Counted from the stretch's first letter, positions 1 through 9,709 are shown. The stretch: DNA of 60,692 bases from Chloroflexota bacterium (GCA_018969485.1 JAGWYG010000011.1:1-60692), one strand, 5' to 3'. Notes: generated from the letters alone by a model not told the origin. Translations and numbers: made by a program.

Positions 1-150
1 CCTTCGCGTCTCCCGTCCCTTCGTGTCTTCGTGTCTTCGTGTGAACCCGTCTCCCGTCCCTTCGTGTCTTCGTGTCTTCGTGTGAGCCCGTCTCCCGCCC
101 TTCGCGTCTCCCGTCCCTTCGTGCCTTCATGTGACTCCCGCGCCCCGTCG
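1..150. repeat. Imperfect tandem repeats, CTTCGTGTCTTCGTGTG family
   Basis: Short imperfect repeats built on CTTCGTGTCTTCGTGTG alternate with CCCGTCTCCCGTCCC-like spacers. Read on the other strand this is the ACGAAGACACGAAG family that also lies near the right end of the window (59480-59690), so the two window ends carry the same repeat in opposite orientation. No gene is supported before the helicase start at 257. A TAGAAT at 172-177 could be a -10 element for the helicase, but no good -35 is visible. Confidence 0.75.
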
Positions 151-256
151 CCGCGCGTCAATGGTAGAATGGCATGCAGTCCGTCGCCACCACGCCGGCA
201 ACCGGGGCAGCCTGCCACCCCGCCCCGATTCACCGATATACGGAGACCCATGCCGC

Positions 257-2185
257 ATGGCCGAACTCGCCAGCCTCAACGACGCGCAGCGTGACGCCGT
301 GACCGCACCGATCGGGCCAACGCTGGTCCGGGCGGGCGCCGGCAGCGGCAAGACGCGGGTGCTGACCCTGCGTATCGCGTATCTGATCGAGCGGCATGCC
401 ACACCAGCGTCGCAGATCGTCGCGCTGACCTTCACCAACAAAGCCGCGCGCGAGATGCGCGAGCGTCTGGCGCGGACGCTGCACCAGCGGGCGCGTGGCC
501 TGACCATCGGCACGTTTCATGCCGTGTGCGCGCGGGTATTGCGCGCCGAGATCGCCGGCAAGCTCGGCCATTACACGGCGGCGTTCAGCATCTACGCCGG
601 CGACGAGCAGCTACAGCTTGCCGCCGCGGCGCTGCACGCCGCCACCGAGCGGCCACCCGAGGCGCTGGAGCCGATCGACCTGCTGCGCCGCATCTCGCAT
701 GCCAAGAGTCGCATGCTGACGCCCCGGCTGGCGCAGCGCTTCGCCCGTACACCCGCCGAGGCGTTCGTCGCGGCGCGCTACCGCCACTACCAGCGGGCGC
801 TGGAGCACGCCAATGCGCTCGACTTCGACGATGTCATCCTGCTGGCCCACCGGCTGTTCAGCGAGCACCCCGATGTGCTCGAGGACTACCAGGCGCGCTG
901 GCGGCACGTGCTGGTCGATGAGTACCAGGACACCGACGCCAGCCAGCATGCGCTGGTCGAGCTGTTGACCCGGCCGACGCCATCGCGGCCGCGCTCGCTC
1001 TTCGTCGTCGGCGACGGCATGCAGTCGATCTACGGTTTTCGCAACGCCGATCACACCATCATCGGACGGTTTGCCGAGGAGTTTCCCGAGGCGCGGGTGA
1101 TCGAACTGACCGCCAACTATCGCAGCCGCCAGGCGATCCTCGACGCGGCCTACGCCGTCATTCGCCACAGCCGGGTCGTCCAGCCGATGGCACTGCGCGC
1201 CGCGGCGGGGCGCCCCGGGCGCGAGGCGCCGCTGCAGATTGTGGATGCGCGCGACGGCGATGATGAAGCGCAGCAGGTCGCCCGGACCATCGCCGGTCTG
1301 CTCGGCCGTGGCCGGCGCGCCAGCGAGATCGCGGTGCTCTACCGTACGCGCCACCTGAGCCGGGCCTGCGAGACGGCGCTGCGCCGGGCGCGGGTGCCGT
1401 ACGCCGTGCGCGACAGCGCCAGTTTCTACGATCGGGCGGTGATCCGTGATGCTCTGGCGTATCTGCGCGCGATCGCCAATCCCGCCGATGCGCTGAGCCT
1501 CAGCCGCATCGCCAATACGCCGGCGCGCGGCCTGGGCGCCCAGTCGCTGGCGGTGCTCTCGACGCATGCCGCCCGTGCCGGCACGACGCTGTGTGCCGCG
1601 CTCGATGATCCGGCGCTGCTCGTGGCGTTGCCCGGCAAGGCCGCGGCGGGTGCACGCCAGCTGGCACAGCTGCTGGCGCGCTGGCGCCAGTTGGCGCGGA
1701 GCATGCCGCCGGCAAACCTGCTGGCCGACGTGCTCGAGCAGAGTGGCATGATGGCAGCCCTCAGCCAGCGCCTCGAAGGTGATGCGCTGGCTGATGCGCG
1801 TACGCACCTGCAGGAGCTGATGCAGGCTGCCGGCGAGCATGACACGCTGGCCGCCTTTCTGCAGGACATCGCGTTGATGCTGGCCGAGAGCGACGATGAC
1901 GAGACGCGCGAGCGCGTGCAGTTGCTGACCATCCATGCCGCCAAGGGACTCGAGTGGCCGATCGTGTTCGTCGTGGGGATGGAAGAGGGGCTGCTGCCGC
2001 ACGAGCGCAGCGTGCTGAGCGAGGCGGGCGTCGAGGAGGAGCGGCGCCTGTGTTACGTCGCGCTGACCCGGGCCGCCGAGCAGCTCTATCTCTCGTGGGC
2101 GGCACACCGTGGGCGTGGCACGACGGCCCGCCCTTCGCGCTTCCTCGACGAAATCCTGCAGTATGGCCGCGAGCGCGCCGGCTGA
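257..2185 (+). CDS. UvrD/PcrA/Rep-type superfamily 1A DNA helicase
   Basis: ATP-dependent 3'-5' DNA helicase of the UvrD/PcrA/Rep family, expected to act in repair or replication restart. The 642-residue protein has the Q motif (LNDAQRDAV, 7-15), Walker A AGAGSGKT (26-33), motif Ia LTFTNKAAREM, motif II VDEYQDT near 220, motif III GDGMQSIYGFR, motif IV ANYRSR, motif V TIHAAKGLEW and motif VI YVALTRA near 600. It is shorter than typical PcrA (about 720) and ends soon after motif VI, so the C-terminal RNA-polymerase-binding extension is missing. The ATG at 257 was chosen because homology starts there; the open frame continues upstream into repeats. It is convergent with the fbp operon, whose last stop lies 15 nt away. 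Which of UvrD, PcrA or Rep it corresponds to cannot be settled by eye. Confidence 0.92.
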   Translation: MAELASLNDAQRDAVTAPIGPTLVRAGAGSGKTRVLTLRIAYLIERHATPASQIVALTFTNKAAREMRERLARTLHQRARGLTIGTFHAVCARVLRAEIAGKLGHYTAAFSIYAGDEQLQLAAAALHAATERPPEALEPIDLLRRISHAKSRMLTPRLAQRFARTPAEAFVAARYRHYQRALEHANALDFDDVILLAHRLFSEHPDVLEDYQARWRHVLVDEYQDTDASQHALVELLTRPTPSRPRSLFVVGDGMQSIYGFRNADHTIIGRFAEEFPEARVIELTANYRSRQAILDAAYAVIRHSRVVQPMALRAAAGRPGREAPLQIVDARDGDDEAQQVARTIAGLLGRGRRASEIAVLYRTRHLSRACETALRRARVPYAVRDSASFYDRAVIRDALAYLRAIANPADALSLSRIANTPARGLGAQSLAVLSTHAARAGTTLCAALDDPALLVALPGKAAAGARQLAQLLARWRQLARSMPPANLLADVLEQSGMMAALSQRLEGDALADARTHLQELMQAAGEHDTLAAFLQDIALMLAESDDDETRERVQLLTIHAAKGLEWPIVFVVGMEEGLLPHERSVLSEAGVEEERRLCYVALTRAAEQLYLSWAAHRGRGTTARPSRFLDEILQYGRERAG

Positions 2186-2200
2186 CGCGGCGCGGGCGGC

Positions 2201-3217
2201 TCAGTCGGCGGCGTATGCCATCACCGGATCGCTGACGCGCAGCGCAACGCGCATGCCCGGCCGCAGGTCCGGCCGCGGCAGCGTCCGGGCGCACAGGATC
2301 GTCGCATCGGCGAGCCGCAGGCGGAGCAGCTGATCATGGCCGAAGAAGCTGATCTGCTCGATCGCCACCCCCGCCGCATCGTGGCGCACGTCGATCGCCT
2401 CGGGGCGAACCAGCACGTCGACGGCGCCGAAGATCGGCGACAGCAGCGGCAGCGTCCCCAGCGCGCAGCGTGCCACATGCCCATCAGCCTCGCCGCGCAG
2501 CAGGTTCGCCTCGCCGATGAACCGCGCGATCTCGCGGCTGGCGGGACGGGTATAGACCTCGTGGGGGCTGCCGATCTGCTCGATGCGGCCGTGGCGCATC
2601 ACCGCCACCGTATCGGCGATGCTCAGCGCCTCTTCCTGGTCGTGCGTCACAAAGCATGCCGTCGCCGCAGCGCGTCGCAGGATGTCGCACACCTCCGTGC
2701 GCATCTCGGCGCGCAGGCCGGCGTCGAGGTTCGAGAACGGCTCATCGAGCAGGATGGCCGCCGGCTGGACCGCCAGCGCACGCGCCAGCGCCACCCGCTG
2801 CTGCTGGCCGCCCGAGAGCTGATGCGGCATGCGCCGGGCGCATTCGGGCAGGCCGACCAGGTTCAGTAGCTCGCGCACCCGCGCGGCGCGCCCGCCGCCC
2901 CGCGGCATGCCATAGGCGATGTTGTCGGCCACATCCAGATGCGGGAACAGGGCGTGCTCCTGGAATACCATGCCGATGCGGCGGCGCTCTGGTGGCGTCG
3001 AGGCGCCCGGGTGCGCCACGACCGCCCCGTCGATGACGATCTGACCGTGATCAGGGTGCTCGAAGCCGGCCAGCAGGCGCAGCAGGGTCGTCTTGCCACA
3101 GCCACTCGGGCCGAGCAGGGCGACGAACTCGCCCCGTCCCACCTGGAGCGAGACCGAGTCGACGGCGCACACCGTGCCGAAACGACGGGTCAGGTCGGTG
3201 CATGCGATCGCGGTCAT
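2201..3217 (-). CDS. fbpC: Iron(III) ABC transporter ATP-binding protein, FbpC-like
   Basis: ATPase that energises import by the permease encoded just upstream. The 338 residues carry Walker A GPSGCGKTT (36-44), the Q-loop region MVFQEHALFPHL, the signature LSGGQQQR, Walker B ILLDEP and the H-loop THDQEEA. A C-terminal TOBE-like region of about 100 residues includes VLVRPEAIDV. The permease stop lies 3 nt before this ATG, so the two are almost certainly co-transcribed and translationally coupled. The family also transports other ligands (molybdate, thiosulfate, polyamines). Iron is inferred from the binding protein and the double-length permease in the same operon. Confidence 0.9.
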   Translation of the reverse strand: MTAIACTDLTRRFGTVCAVDSVSLQVGRGEFVALLGPSGCGKTTLLRLLAGFEHPDHGQIVIDGAVVAHPGASTPPERRRIGMVFQEHALFPHLDVADNIAYGMPRGGGRAARVRELLNLVGLPECARRMPHQLSGGQQQRVALARALAVQPAAILLDEPFSNLDAGLRAEMRTEVCDILRRAAATACFVTHDQEEALSIADTVAVMRHGRIEQIGSPHEVYTRPASREIARFIGEANLLRGEADGHVARCALGTLPLLSPIFGAVDVLVRPEAIDVRHDAAGVAIEQISFFGHDQLLRLRLADATILCARTLPRPDLRPGMRVALRVSDPVMAYAAD

Positions 3218-3220
3218 GGT

Positions 3221-4831
3221 CTAGCTTTCTCGTAACAGCAGGCGCAGCGACAGGATGGAGACGGCGACCAGCACGAGTGATGGTGCTGCGGCGTGTGCGA
3301 ACAGTGCCTCGCTGCTGGCGCTCCAGATCTCGGTCGCCAGCGTCGCGAAGCCGTTCGGCGCCAGCAGGAGCGTCAGCGGCAGCTCTTTCATCGTCGTCAG
3401 GAACACCAGCGCACCGCCCGCGACGAATCCGGGTGCCAGCAGCGGCGTCGTGATGCGGCCGAATGCGCGCGCGCCATCGTCGCCGAGCGTGCGTGCCGCT
3501 TCCTCGAAGCGTGGATTCAGCTGAAGCATGCGGCCGCGCAGCGCGCCGACGGCCTCGGGGACGAAGCGTACCACATAGCCGAACACGAGCATCGCGAAGG
3601 TCTGATAGAGCGCCGGCAGATAGCGTGCGCCGAAATGCACCAGCGCCAGCGCGATGACGATCCCGGGCAGGGCATAGCCGATGTAGGACAGCCGCTCGAG
3701 CGCCCGGCTCAGCCAGTGTGGATAGCGGACGCTGAGGAGCACGATCGGCAGCGCGGCGATCACGCAGGCCAGGGCAGCGCCGAGCGCCACCAGCACCGAG
3801 TTGATCGTCTGCTGTACCAGCGAATCGATCGCGAGCGTGCCGTAGCGCACCGCAGTGACGACCCAGCCGAGCATCGCGCCGAGCGGCAAGACGACCGCCA
3901 GGCCCACGATCAGGGCGCAGTAGAGCAGCGCCAGCCAGCGCCAGCGCCCCAGCGCCACCGGCGGCTGCTGCCGGATGGCGCCGGCACCGGCACGGAAGTA
4001 CCGCGCTGTGCCACGCGTCCACGACTCGGCCAGGATGATCACCAGCGTCACCGCGACCAGCAGCAGCCCGAGCACGGCGGCTGCCTCGCGATTGAATGAT
4101 GCACGGTAGTGCACGAAGATGACGCGGGTGAGCGCGTCGTACTGCATCAGCGATACGGCGCCAAAATCGCTGAGCGTGTAGAGTGCGACCAGCAGCGCTC
4201 CGGCGGCGATGGCGGGGCGCAGTTGTGGCAGGCTGATGTGCATGAACGTCTGCCACGGCCGGTCGCCGAGCGCGCGCGCGGCTTCCTCCAGCGCCGGATC
4301 ACTCCGGCGCAATGCGCCGCGCACCGTGACCAGCACGTACGGGTAGCCGAACAGGGTGAGCGCCAGCGCCGCGCCGCCGAAGCCATAGATTGCGGGCAGG
4401 CGCTCGACGCCCAGCGGCGCCAGCAACTGCTGTGCGGCGCCCCGTGGCCCGAGTACCGCGATCAGGGCGAAGCTGCCGATGTACGAAGGGATGACCAGCG
4501 GAATGACGCTCAGGATGCGCCAGATGCGCCGCCCCGGCAGATCGCTGCGCTCGGTGAGCCAGGCCAGCGGCAGCGCGATCACGACCGAGGCGGCGGCAGT
4601 CGTGACGGCCAGCGCCACGCTGCCGGCCAGGACGTTCCAGGTGCTGTCGCGCTGGAGGACTGCCAGGGCGCGATCGTAGCTCAGCGCGCGCATCAGCAGA
4701 TAGGCCAGCGGCAGGCTCAGCGCGGCGGCGATGAGCACACCGCTGCCCGCCAGCCACGCCGGGATACCGACGCGCTTCATGCCCGCGCCGCGCCACATTG
4801 GGCGTGGCGCGGTGCTCCGCTGCGCTGACAT
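3221..4831 (-). CDS. fbpB: Iron(III) ABC transporter permease, FbpB-like, two fused halves
   Basis: Integral-membrane channel of the transporter, 536 residues. It is a double-length permease with two homologous six-helix halves, each with an EAA loop for docking the ATPase: EEAARALGDRPWQTF in the first half and EEAARTLGDDGARAF in the second. This tandem arrangement is typical of SfuB/HitB/FbpB. The start was placed at the ATG at 4831 because AGGAG sits 6 nt before it; the frame stays open upstream to 4912 without a better signal. It lies between fbpA (4931-6094) and fbpC. Confidence 0.9.
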   Translation of the reverse strand: MSAQRSTAPRPMWRGAGMKRVGIPAWLAGSGVLIAAALSLPLAYLLMRALSYDRALAVLQRDSTWNVLAGSVALAVTTAAASVVIALPLAWLTERSDLPGRRIWRILSVIPLVIPSYIGSFALIAVLGPRGAAQQLLAPLGVERLPAIYGFGGAALALTLFGYPYVLVTVRGALRRSDPALEEAARALGDRPWQTFMHISLPQLRPAIAAGALLVALYTLSDFGAVSLMQYDALTRVIFVHYRASFNREAAAVLGLLLVAVTLVIILAESWTRGTARYFRAGAGAIRQQPPVALGRWRWLALLYCALIVGLAVVLPLGAMLGWVVTAVRYGTLAIDSLVQQTINSVLVALGAALACVIAALPIVLLSVRYPHWLSRALERLSYIGYALPGIVIALALVHFGARYLPALYQTFAMLVFGYVVRFVPEAVGALRGRMLQLNPRFEEAARTLGDDGARAFGRITTPLLAPGFVAGGALVFLTTMKELPLTLLLAPNGFATLATEIWSASSEALFAHAAAPSLVLVAVSILSLRLLLRES

Positions 4832-4930
4832 GCTGCTCCTCTCGGGCGGCAGCCGTGCTGCCGCCGTGCATGCGCGGCCGGGGTGCGTCGTGACCGAACC
4901 CCGGCCGCGCATTCCATCTCCGCGGTGATG

Positions 4931-6094
4931 CTACGGCAACACCCCGGTGTCCTGCAAGAGCTCCAGCGTGCCGGCGAGATCGCCCAGATCGTTCAGATCA
5001 ATGTCTGGCGTCTCGATGTCGGCCAGCGGCATCAGCGCCGGGTTGGCGCTGATGCCCGCGACCACCGGATACTCGTAGGTGCTGTCGCTGAAGTATTGCT
5101 GTGCTTCGGCGCCAAGAAGGTACGCGACGAACGCTTCGGCCGCCTGTGCCTTCCGGCTGGTGGCGATCACGCCGACGCCGGCGACGTTGATCAGCGCGCC
5201 CACATCACCACCGCTCAGGTAATGATTACGCGCCGGAAATGCCTCGCCCTGCTCGGCGATGAAGCTCCACAAGTAGTAGTGGTTCACGAATCCCACATCG
5301 ACTTCGCCGGCAGCGACCGCCTGCACGATCGCGCTGTTCCCTTCGTAGACCTTCGGCTCGTTCGCCAGGATGCCTTCGAGCCAGTTGCGCGCCGCATCCT
5401 CGCCTTCGGTGACGCGGTAGGCGGTGACGAAGGCCTGGAACGACCCGTTGGTCGGCGCCCAGCCGATGCGACCACGCCATGCCGGGTCGGTGAAGCCGTC
5501 GATTGACGTCGGCAGGTCGGCTTCCTGCACCGCGGCGCTGTTGTATACTACCACGCGCGCCCGCCCTGATGTGCCGACCCACAGGTTGTCGGACGACCGG
5601 AACCGGCTGTCGACGGGTTCGAGCAACGCGGCGGGGAGTGGCGCGAGACGTCCCGCGGCCGCGAGCGCACCCAGTGCGCCGGCGTCTTGCCCGTAGAATA
5701 CGTCTGCCGGGCTGTTGTCGCCCTCCTCGAGGATCAGAGCGGCCATCTCGGCGGTGTCGCCGTAGCGTACCGATGCCTGGATGCCGGTGGCAGCGCTGAA
5801 CTGCTCGATCAGCGGGCCGACGAGCTTCTCGGAACGCCCTGAGTAGATGACCAGCGGCTCGCTGTCGGCGACTGGCTCGGGGCGCTGGACGGCGGTGGCT
5901 TCGGGTGCGGCGGTGGCTTCGGGTGCGGCGGTGGCTTCGGGTGCGGCGGTGGCTTCGGGTGCGGCGGTGGCGCCGGGTGCGGCGGTGGCGCCGGGAACGG
6001 CGGTGGCGCCGGGTGCGCCGCTGCCGCAGGCGCTGATCAGTGCGATCAGCAGCAGCATGGTGGCAGGAACGGTCCAGCGGGGGGCGTTACGCAT
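4931..6094 (-). CDS. fbpA: Iron(III)-binding lipoprotein, FbpA-like
   Basis: Extracytoplasmic solute-binding protein that captures the ligand and delivers it to the permease. Residues 1-23 form a lipoprotein signal with lipobox LISAC and Cys23. They are followed by a low-complexity linker of seven GATA[AV]P/EATAAP hexapeptides (18-bp tandem repeat, about 5890-6015) that would tether the binding domain to the surface. The domain starts near residue 80 (PLVIYSGRSE). VNHYYLW, with two adjacent tyrosines, matches the iron-coordinating pair of FbpA-type proteins. It is the first gene of the operon, with a strong promoter just upstream. Substrate is inferred from the tyrosine pair and not tested. 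Confidence 0.9.
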   Translation of the reverse strand: MRNAPRWTVPATMLLLIALISACGSGAPGATAVPGATAAPGATAAPEATAAPEATAAPEATAAPEATAVQRPEPVADSEPLVIYSGRSEKLVGPLIEQFSAATGIQASVRYGDTAEMAALILEEGDNSPADVFYGQDAGALGALAAAGRLAPLPAALLEPVDSRFRSSDNLWVGTSGRARVVVYNSAAVQEADLPTSIDGFTDPAWRGRIGWAPTNGSFQAFVTAYRVTEGEDAARNWLEGILANEPKVYEGNSAIVQAVAAGEVDVGFVNHYYLWSFIAEQGEAFPARNHYLSGGDVGALINVAGVGVIATSRKAQAAEAFVAYLLGAEAQQYFSDSTYEYPVVAGISANPALMPLADIETPDIDLNDLGDLAGTLELLQDTGVLP

Positions 6095-6138
6095 GTCGCC
6101 TGGCTCCTGGAGTTTAGTACGAATGAAACGACGGTATT

Positions 6139-6167
6139 AGTATACCTTAATTACCACACTTTGTCAA
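6139..6167 (-). promoter_or_regulatory. Consensus sigma-70 promoter of the fbp operon with overlapping dyad
   Basis: On the minus strand TTGACA (6162-6167) and TATACT (6139-6144) are separated by exactly 17 nt. A short inverted repeat, GGTAT-N4-ATACC (6133-6146), overlaps the -10 and is a candidate site for an iron-dependent repressor. The region is conspicuously AT-rich compared with its surroundings. The repressor identity is inference only. Confidence 0.75.
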
Positions 6168-6210
6168 GCACAATCTTGCGTAACCGATCACACGGGAGGG
6201 GGAGACGACC

Positions 6211-7704
6211 ATGAGTGACGCGCCAGTCTATCGCAACCTGATCGGCGGCACCTGGCACGCCGCAGCCAGCGGGGCGACCTTTGCGAACCACAATCCAGCC
6301 GACACCGCCGACATCGTAGGCTACTTTGCCGATTCCGACGAGCGCGATGTCGTGGCAGCGGTGGCCGCGGCGCAGCAGGCCTATGCCAGTTGGCGGCTCG
6401 TTCCGGCGCCGAAGCGTGCCGAAATCCTGTACCGGGCCGGGCAACTCCTGATCGAGCGCAAGGAAGCCTGCGCGCGGGACATGACGCGCGAGATGGGCAA
6501 GGTGCTGAAGGAGACGCGTGGCGACGTGCAGGAGGCGATCGACATGATGTTCTTCATGGCTGGCGAGGGCCGGCGGCTGCACGGCCAGACCACGCCATCA
6601 GAGATGCCCAACAAATTCCAGATGTCGGTGCGGCAGCCACTGGGCGTCTGTGCCCTGATCACGCCGTGGAACTTCCCGATGGCGATCCCATCGTGGAAGA
6701 TGCTGCCGGCGCTGATCATCGGCAACACCGTCGTGATCAAGCCGGCGTCCGACACACCGCTGTCGGTCTACCATCTGGTGCAATGCCTGACCGACGCCGG
6801 GCTACCGCCGGGCGTAGTGAACATCGTCACCGGCAGCGGCGGCAAGGTCGGCGAGCCATTGATGCGCCATCCCGACGTGAAAGTCATCTCCTTCACCGGA
6901 TCGACCGAGATCGGCAGCCGCGTGGCGCGGGTCGGCGCCGAGGGCATGAAGCACGTATCGCTCGAGCTCGGCGGCAAGAACCCGATGATCGTGATGAACG
7001 ACGCCGATCTCGATCTGGCGGTCGAGGGGGCATTGTGGGGAGCATTCGGCACCACCGGGCAGCGCTGCACCGCCACGTCGCGCCTGATCGTGCAACGAGG
7101 CGTCGCGGCCGAACTGACGGCGCGGCTCGCGACACAGGCCGCGGCGCTGGCGGTCGGGCCCGGGCTCGATGAGCGCAACCAGGTGGGGCCGGCGATCAAC
7201 CGGGGACAACTCGAGACGGTCGAGCGCTACGTGCAGATCGGCGTGGCCGAGGGAGCCCGGCTGGTGTGCGGTGGTGCGGCGCTGCGTGATGGCCCATACG
7301 CCCGTGGATTCTTCCACCAGCCGACGATCTTCGCCGATGTGACCCGGCACATGCGACTGGCGCAGGAGGAGATCTTCGGGCCGGTGCTGTCGATCATCAC
7401 CGTCGAGGATTTCGATGAGGCGATCGACGTGGCCAACGACGTGCCCTACGGTCTGTCGTCATCGATCTACACCCGCGACGTCAATGCTGCGTTCCGCGCG
7501 ATGCGCGATCTGTACACCGGCATCGTGTACATCAACGCGCCCACGATCGGCGCCGAGATCCACCTGCCATTCGGTGGCACCAAGGGTACGGGCAATGGGC
7601 ACCGCGAAGCCGGCCAGCAGGTACTCGAGGTGTTCAGCGAATGGAAGTCGGTGTACGTCGACTTCTCGGGGAGCCTGCAGCGGGCGCAGATCGACAACAA
7701 CTGA
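6211..7704 (+). CDS. NAD(P)+-dependent aldehyde dehydrogenase
   Basis: Oxidises an aldehyde to the carboxylate with NAD(P)+. The 497-residue protein has the family layout: FTGSTEIG in the cofactor fold, general-base Glu252 in LELGGK, catalytic Cys286 in GQRCTA, and [10 protein letters not shown] near the C-terminus. [13 protein letters not shown] near the end resembles semialdehyde dehydrogenases acting on lysine or keto-acid intermediates, but the substrate cannot be read from sequence. A strong purine-rich Shine-Dalgarno (GGGAGGGGGAG) precedes the ATG. It is divergent from fbpA across a shared 116-bp regulatory region and stands alone on its strand. Confidence 0.92.
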   Translation: MSDAPVYRNLIGGTWHAAASGATFANHNPADTADIVGYFADSDERDVVAAVAAAQQAYASWRLVPAPKRAEILYRAGQLLIERKEACARDMTREMGKVLKETRGDVQEAIDMMFFMAGEGRRLHGQTTPSEMPNKFQMSVRQPLGVCALITPWNFPMAIPSWKMLPALIIGNTVVIKPASDTPLSVYHLVQCLTDAGLPPGVVNIVTGSGGKVGEPLMRHPDVKVISFTGSTEIGSRVARVGAEGMKHVSLELGGKNPMIVMNDADLDLAVEGALWGAFGTTGQRCTATSRLIVQRGVAAELTARLATQAAALAVGPGLDERNQVGPAINRGQLETVERYVQIGVAEGARLVCGGAALRDGPYARGFFHQPTIFADVTRHMRLAQEEIFGPVLSIITVEDFDEAIDVANDVPYGLSSSIYTRDVNAAFRAMRDLYTGIVYINAPTIGAEIHLPFGGTKGTGNGHREAGQQVLEVFSEWKSVYVDFSGSLQRAQIDNN

Positions 7705-7721
7705 TCGCTCGGCCAGCGGAT

Positions 7722-7761
7722 GCTCCGGGGCTGTGGCGCCGGCGTGCCGCAGCGCCGGAGC
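7722..7761. terminator. Long hairpin between convergent genes
   Basis: Arms 7722-7736 and 7747-7761 can form a stem of about 15 bp with a single mismatch and one G-T pair around a 10-nt loop, between the stops of the aldehyde dehydrogenase and the kinase. There is no T-run on either side, so if it terminates transcription it is an atypical bidirectional terminator. Confidence 0.45.
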
Positions 7762-7795
7762 CATCCGACCGCTGCGCGGTCAATTGGTGCCGGCG

Positions 7796-8422
7796 TCACA
7801 GCCCGGCGGCCAGTCGCACCTGCCGCGCCACCGCCTGCTGCGCGATCGGGTCGTTGGCCAGATCGAACGCATCGGTGCCGATGACCAGCACCGGGCACGC
7901 CTGCCAGGCAGCCATCCAGTCGTGGTAGCCCCGTTCGAGATACGCCAGGTACTCGGTGGCGATGCCGCGCTCGGCATGACGGCCACGGCGGGCGATGCGC
8001 TGCTGCAGCGCACCGATCGGTGCGGTGAGCAGCACCAGCAGCGTCGGCGGCGGCAGATCGGCGGTGCTCGCGCGGAACAGCCGCTCGTAGATGCGGAAAT
8101 CACGCTCGCTCAGCATGCCCTGACGCCACAGCGTCGTGCCGAATACTGCGTAATCCTCGTAGATGCTGCGCTCCTGGCACACGGGCCCGGCATGCGCCAG
8201 GATGGCACGATGCTGCTCGAGGCGCTGCGTCAGGAATGCGATCTGCGAGTGAAACGCCCAGCGCGACGGATCGACATAGTAGTCAGCCAGATAGGGATGA
8301 TCGGCGACCGATTCGGGAAACGGCTGAAGACCGGCGGACGCTGCCAGCAGCGACACCAGCGTACTCTTGCCGGCGCCAATATTCCCGGCGATCGAGACAT
8401 GGATGCGGGGGAGCGCACTCAT
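7796..8422 (-). CDS. Deoxynucleoside kinase (dNK family)
   Basis: Phosphorylates deoxynucleosides for salvage of DNA precursors. The 208-residue protein has the P-loop GNIGAGKST (13-21), the acidic substrate motif PESVADHPYL, the ERS motif in QERSIYEDY, and a lid region with arginines (QQRIARRGRHAE). This matches bacterial deoxyadenosine/deoxyguanosine kinases; base preference cannot be assigned. Its ATG overlaps the stop of the HAD gene by 4 nt (ATGA), so the two are translationally coupled. Confidence 0.88.
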   Translation of the reverse strand: MSALPRIHVSIAGNIGAGKSTLVSLLAASAGLQPFPESVADHPYLADYYVDPSRWAFHSQIAFLTQRLEQHRAILAHAGPVCQERSIYEDYAVFGTTLWRQGMLSERDFRIYERLFRASTADLPPPTLLVLLTAPIGALQQRIARRGRHAERGIATEYLAYLERGYHDWMAAWQACPVLVIGTDAFDLANDPIAQQAVARQVRLAAGL

Positions 8423-9114
8423 GATGCCGTGCCGAAGACCGCCGCAGCCAGCGCCGCAGGATCGGTGAGGTCATCGAGGATGGCATCCGGCGCATGCGCT
8501 GCCAGTTCCTCGCGGCCGAACGGCCCCGTCGCCACCGCCACCGTCCGTGCGCCGGCAAAGCGGCCGCAGGCGACATCATTGGGCGTATCGCCGATCACGA
8601 CCGCATCCGACGCGGCGAACGGGCGTCCCAGCGATGCGGTAGCGCGTTGCAGCGCGATCGCCGGCAGCGCATTACGCTGATGATGATCGCTGCCGAAGGC
8701 GCCGATGGCCAGTTGCAGATGCCCGGTCAGGCCGACGAGGCGCAGCTTGAGCGCGGCCACCGGCTGCAGGTTGCCGGTGAGCACCGTCTGGACCACCGGC
8801 AGCGCGCCCAGGTGGCGCAGCGCCGCGGCAGCCCCCGGGAGCGCCCCACCGCGCGCGGCGAGCTCCTGCGCCTGCGCCTCGAGCAGCGCCAGATACTGTG
8901 CGGCGAACTCCGGCAGGCGTGCCAGCAGTTCCGTCGCGTCGCGATCGGGAAACGTCTCGAGGATGATCTGCTGGTCGGTCTTGCCCGCATAGCTGCGGCG
9001 GTCATCGTGCGACGGCCGGCCATACACCCGGGTCAGCGCCGTGCGCATCGCCGCCCCGGCCACTCCACCGCTGTACAGCAGGGTGCCATCGATATCCCAC
9101 AACACCAGCTTCAT
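8419..9114 (-). CDS. HAD-family phosphatase, phosphoglycolate phosphatase-like
   Basis: Predicted small-molecule phosphatase of 231 residues. It has the nucleophile motif DIDGTL (7-12, with Asp7 and Asp9), motif II LTGN and motif IV GDTPND. A helical cap lies between motifs I and II, as in phosphoglycolate phosphatases and beta-phosphoglucomutases. The ATG at 9114 was chosen because the protein starts there with MKLVLWDIDGTL, preceded by GGGGAG. A longer open frame upstream reads antisense-like arginine-rich sequence within ruvA and was discarded. It sits 10 nt after ruvA and overlaps the kinase downstream. Confidence 0.87.
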   Translation of the reverse strand: MKLVLWDIDGTLLYSGGVAGAAMRTALTRVYGRPSHDDRRSYAGKTDQQIILETFPDRDATELLARLPEFAAQYLALLEAQAQELAARGGALPGAAAALRHLGALPVVQTVLTGNLQPVAALKLRLVGLTGHLQLAIGAFGSDHHQRNALPAIALQRATASLGRPFAASDAVVIGDTPNDVACGRFAGARTVAVATGPFGREELAAHAPDAILDDLTDPAALAAAVFGTAS

Positions 9115-9124
9115 GCCACTCCCC

Positions 9125-9709
9125 TCAGGCCCCACCGAAGTAGCGGAGCGTCTGGCGCAATCGTTCATCGAGCTCGGTCGGCGCATCGGCGGGCAGCGCC
9201 GCGACCGCCGTCGCAGCTTCGGCCTGGCTGAAGCCCAGCGACACCAGCAATCCGGCAAGCTCGGCATCGAGCGCCGCCGTCGCCGACGGCGCAGCCGATG
9301 CCGCCGCCGGCCCGAGCTTGCCGCGCAGTTCCAGCACCAGGCGCTCCGCCGTCTTCTTGCCGATCCCCGGGACGCGCGCCAGGCGGGCCAGATCGCTGGT
9401 AGCGATCGCCTGGCGCAGTGTCGGCGCATCGAGCGACGAGAGCAGCGCCAGCGCCACCTTTGGCCCGACGCCGCTGACGCCGATCAGCGTCTCGAACAGG
9501 CGGCGCTGCTCGGCATCGGCAAAGCCATACAGCGTCAGCGCATCCTCGCGCACCTGCAGCGACGTCGCGAAGGCCACCACCGTGCCGGCCGCGCCGAGCT
9601 CGCGCAGCACCGGGCGCGGCGCCAGCACCAGAAAGCCCACGCCATGCACCTCGACCACCGCATGATCGGTGCCGAGCTCCTGCAACACACCACGCAACGA
9701 GGCGATCAT
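9125..9709 (-). CDS. ruvA: Holliday junction branch-migration protein RuvA
   Basis: DNA-binding subunit that holds the four-way junction for the RuvB motor. The 194 residues show the N-terminal OB-fold (MIASLRGVLQ), two helix-hairpin-helix motifs (LIGVSGVGPKVAL and LARVPGIGKKTAERL), and the C-terminal domain III (LVSLGFSQAEA) that contacts RuvB. Length is normal for the family. The ATG at 9709, with GGGAG 8 nt upstream, gives the conserved MIASLRG start; a longer frame to 9757 lacks homology. No ruvB or ruvC is next to it. Confidence 0.95.
   Translation of the reverse strand: MIASLRGVLQELGTDHAVVEVHGVGFLVLAPRPVLRELGAAGTVVAFATSLQVREDALTLYGFADAEQRRLFETLIGVSGVGPKVALALLSSLDAPTLRQAIATSDLARLARVPGIGKKTAERLVLELRGKLGPAAASAAPSATAALDAELAGLLVSLGFSQAEAATAVAALPADAPTELDERLRQTLRYFGGA

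Noticed and set aside
611-2107. Minus-strand open frame of 498 codons
   Set aside because: Antisense to the helicase; no recognisable motifs.
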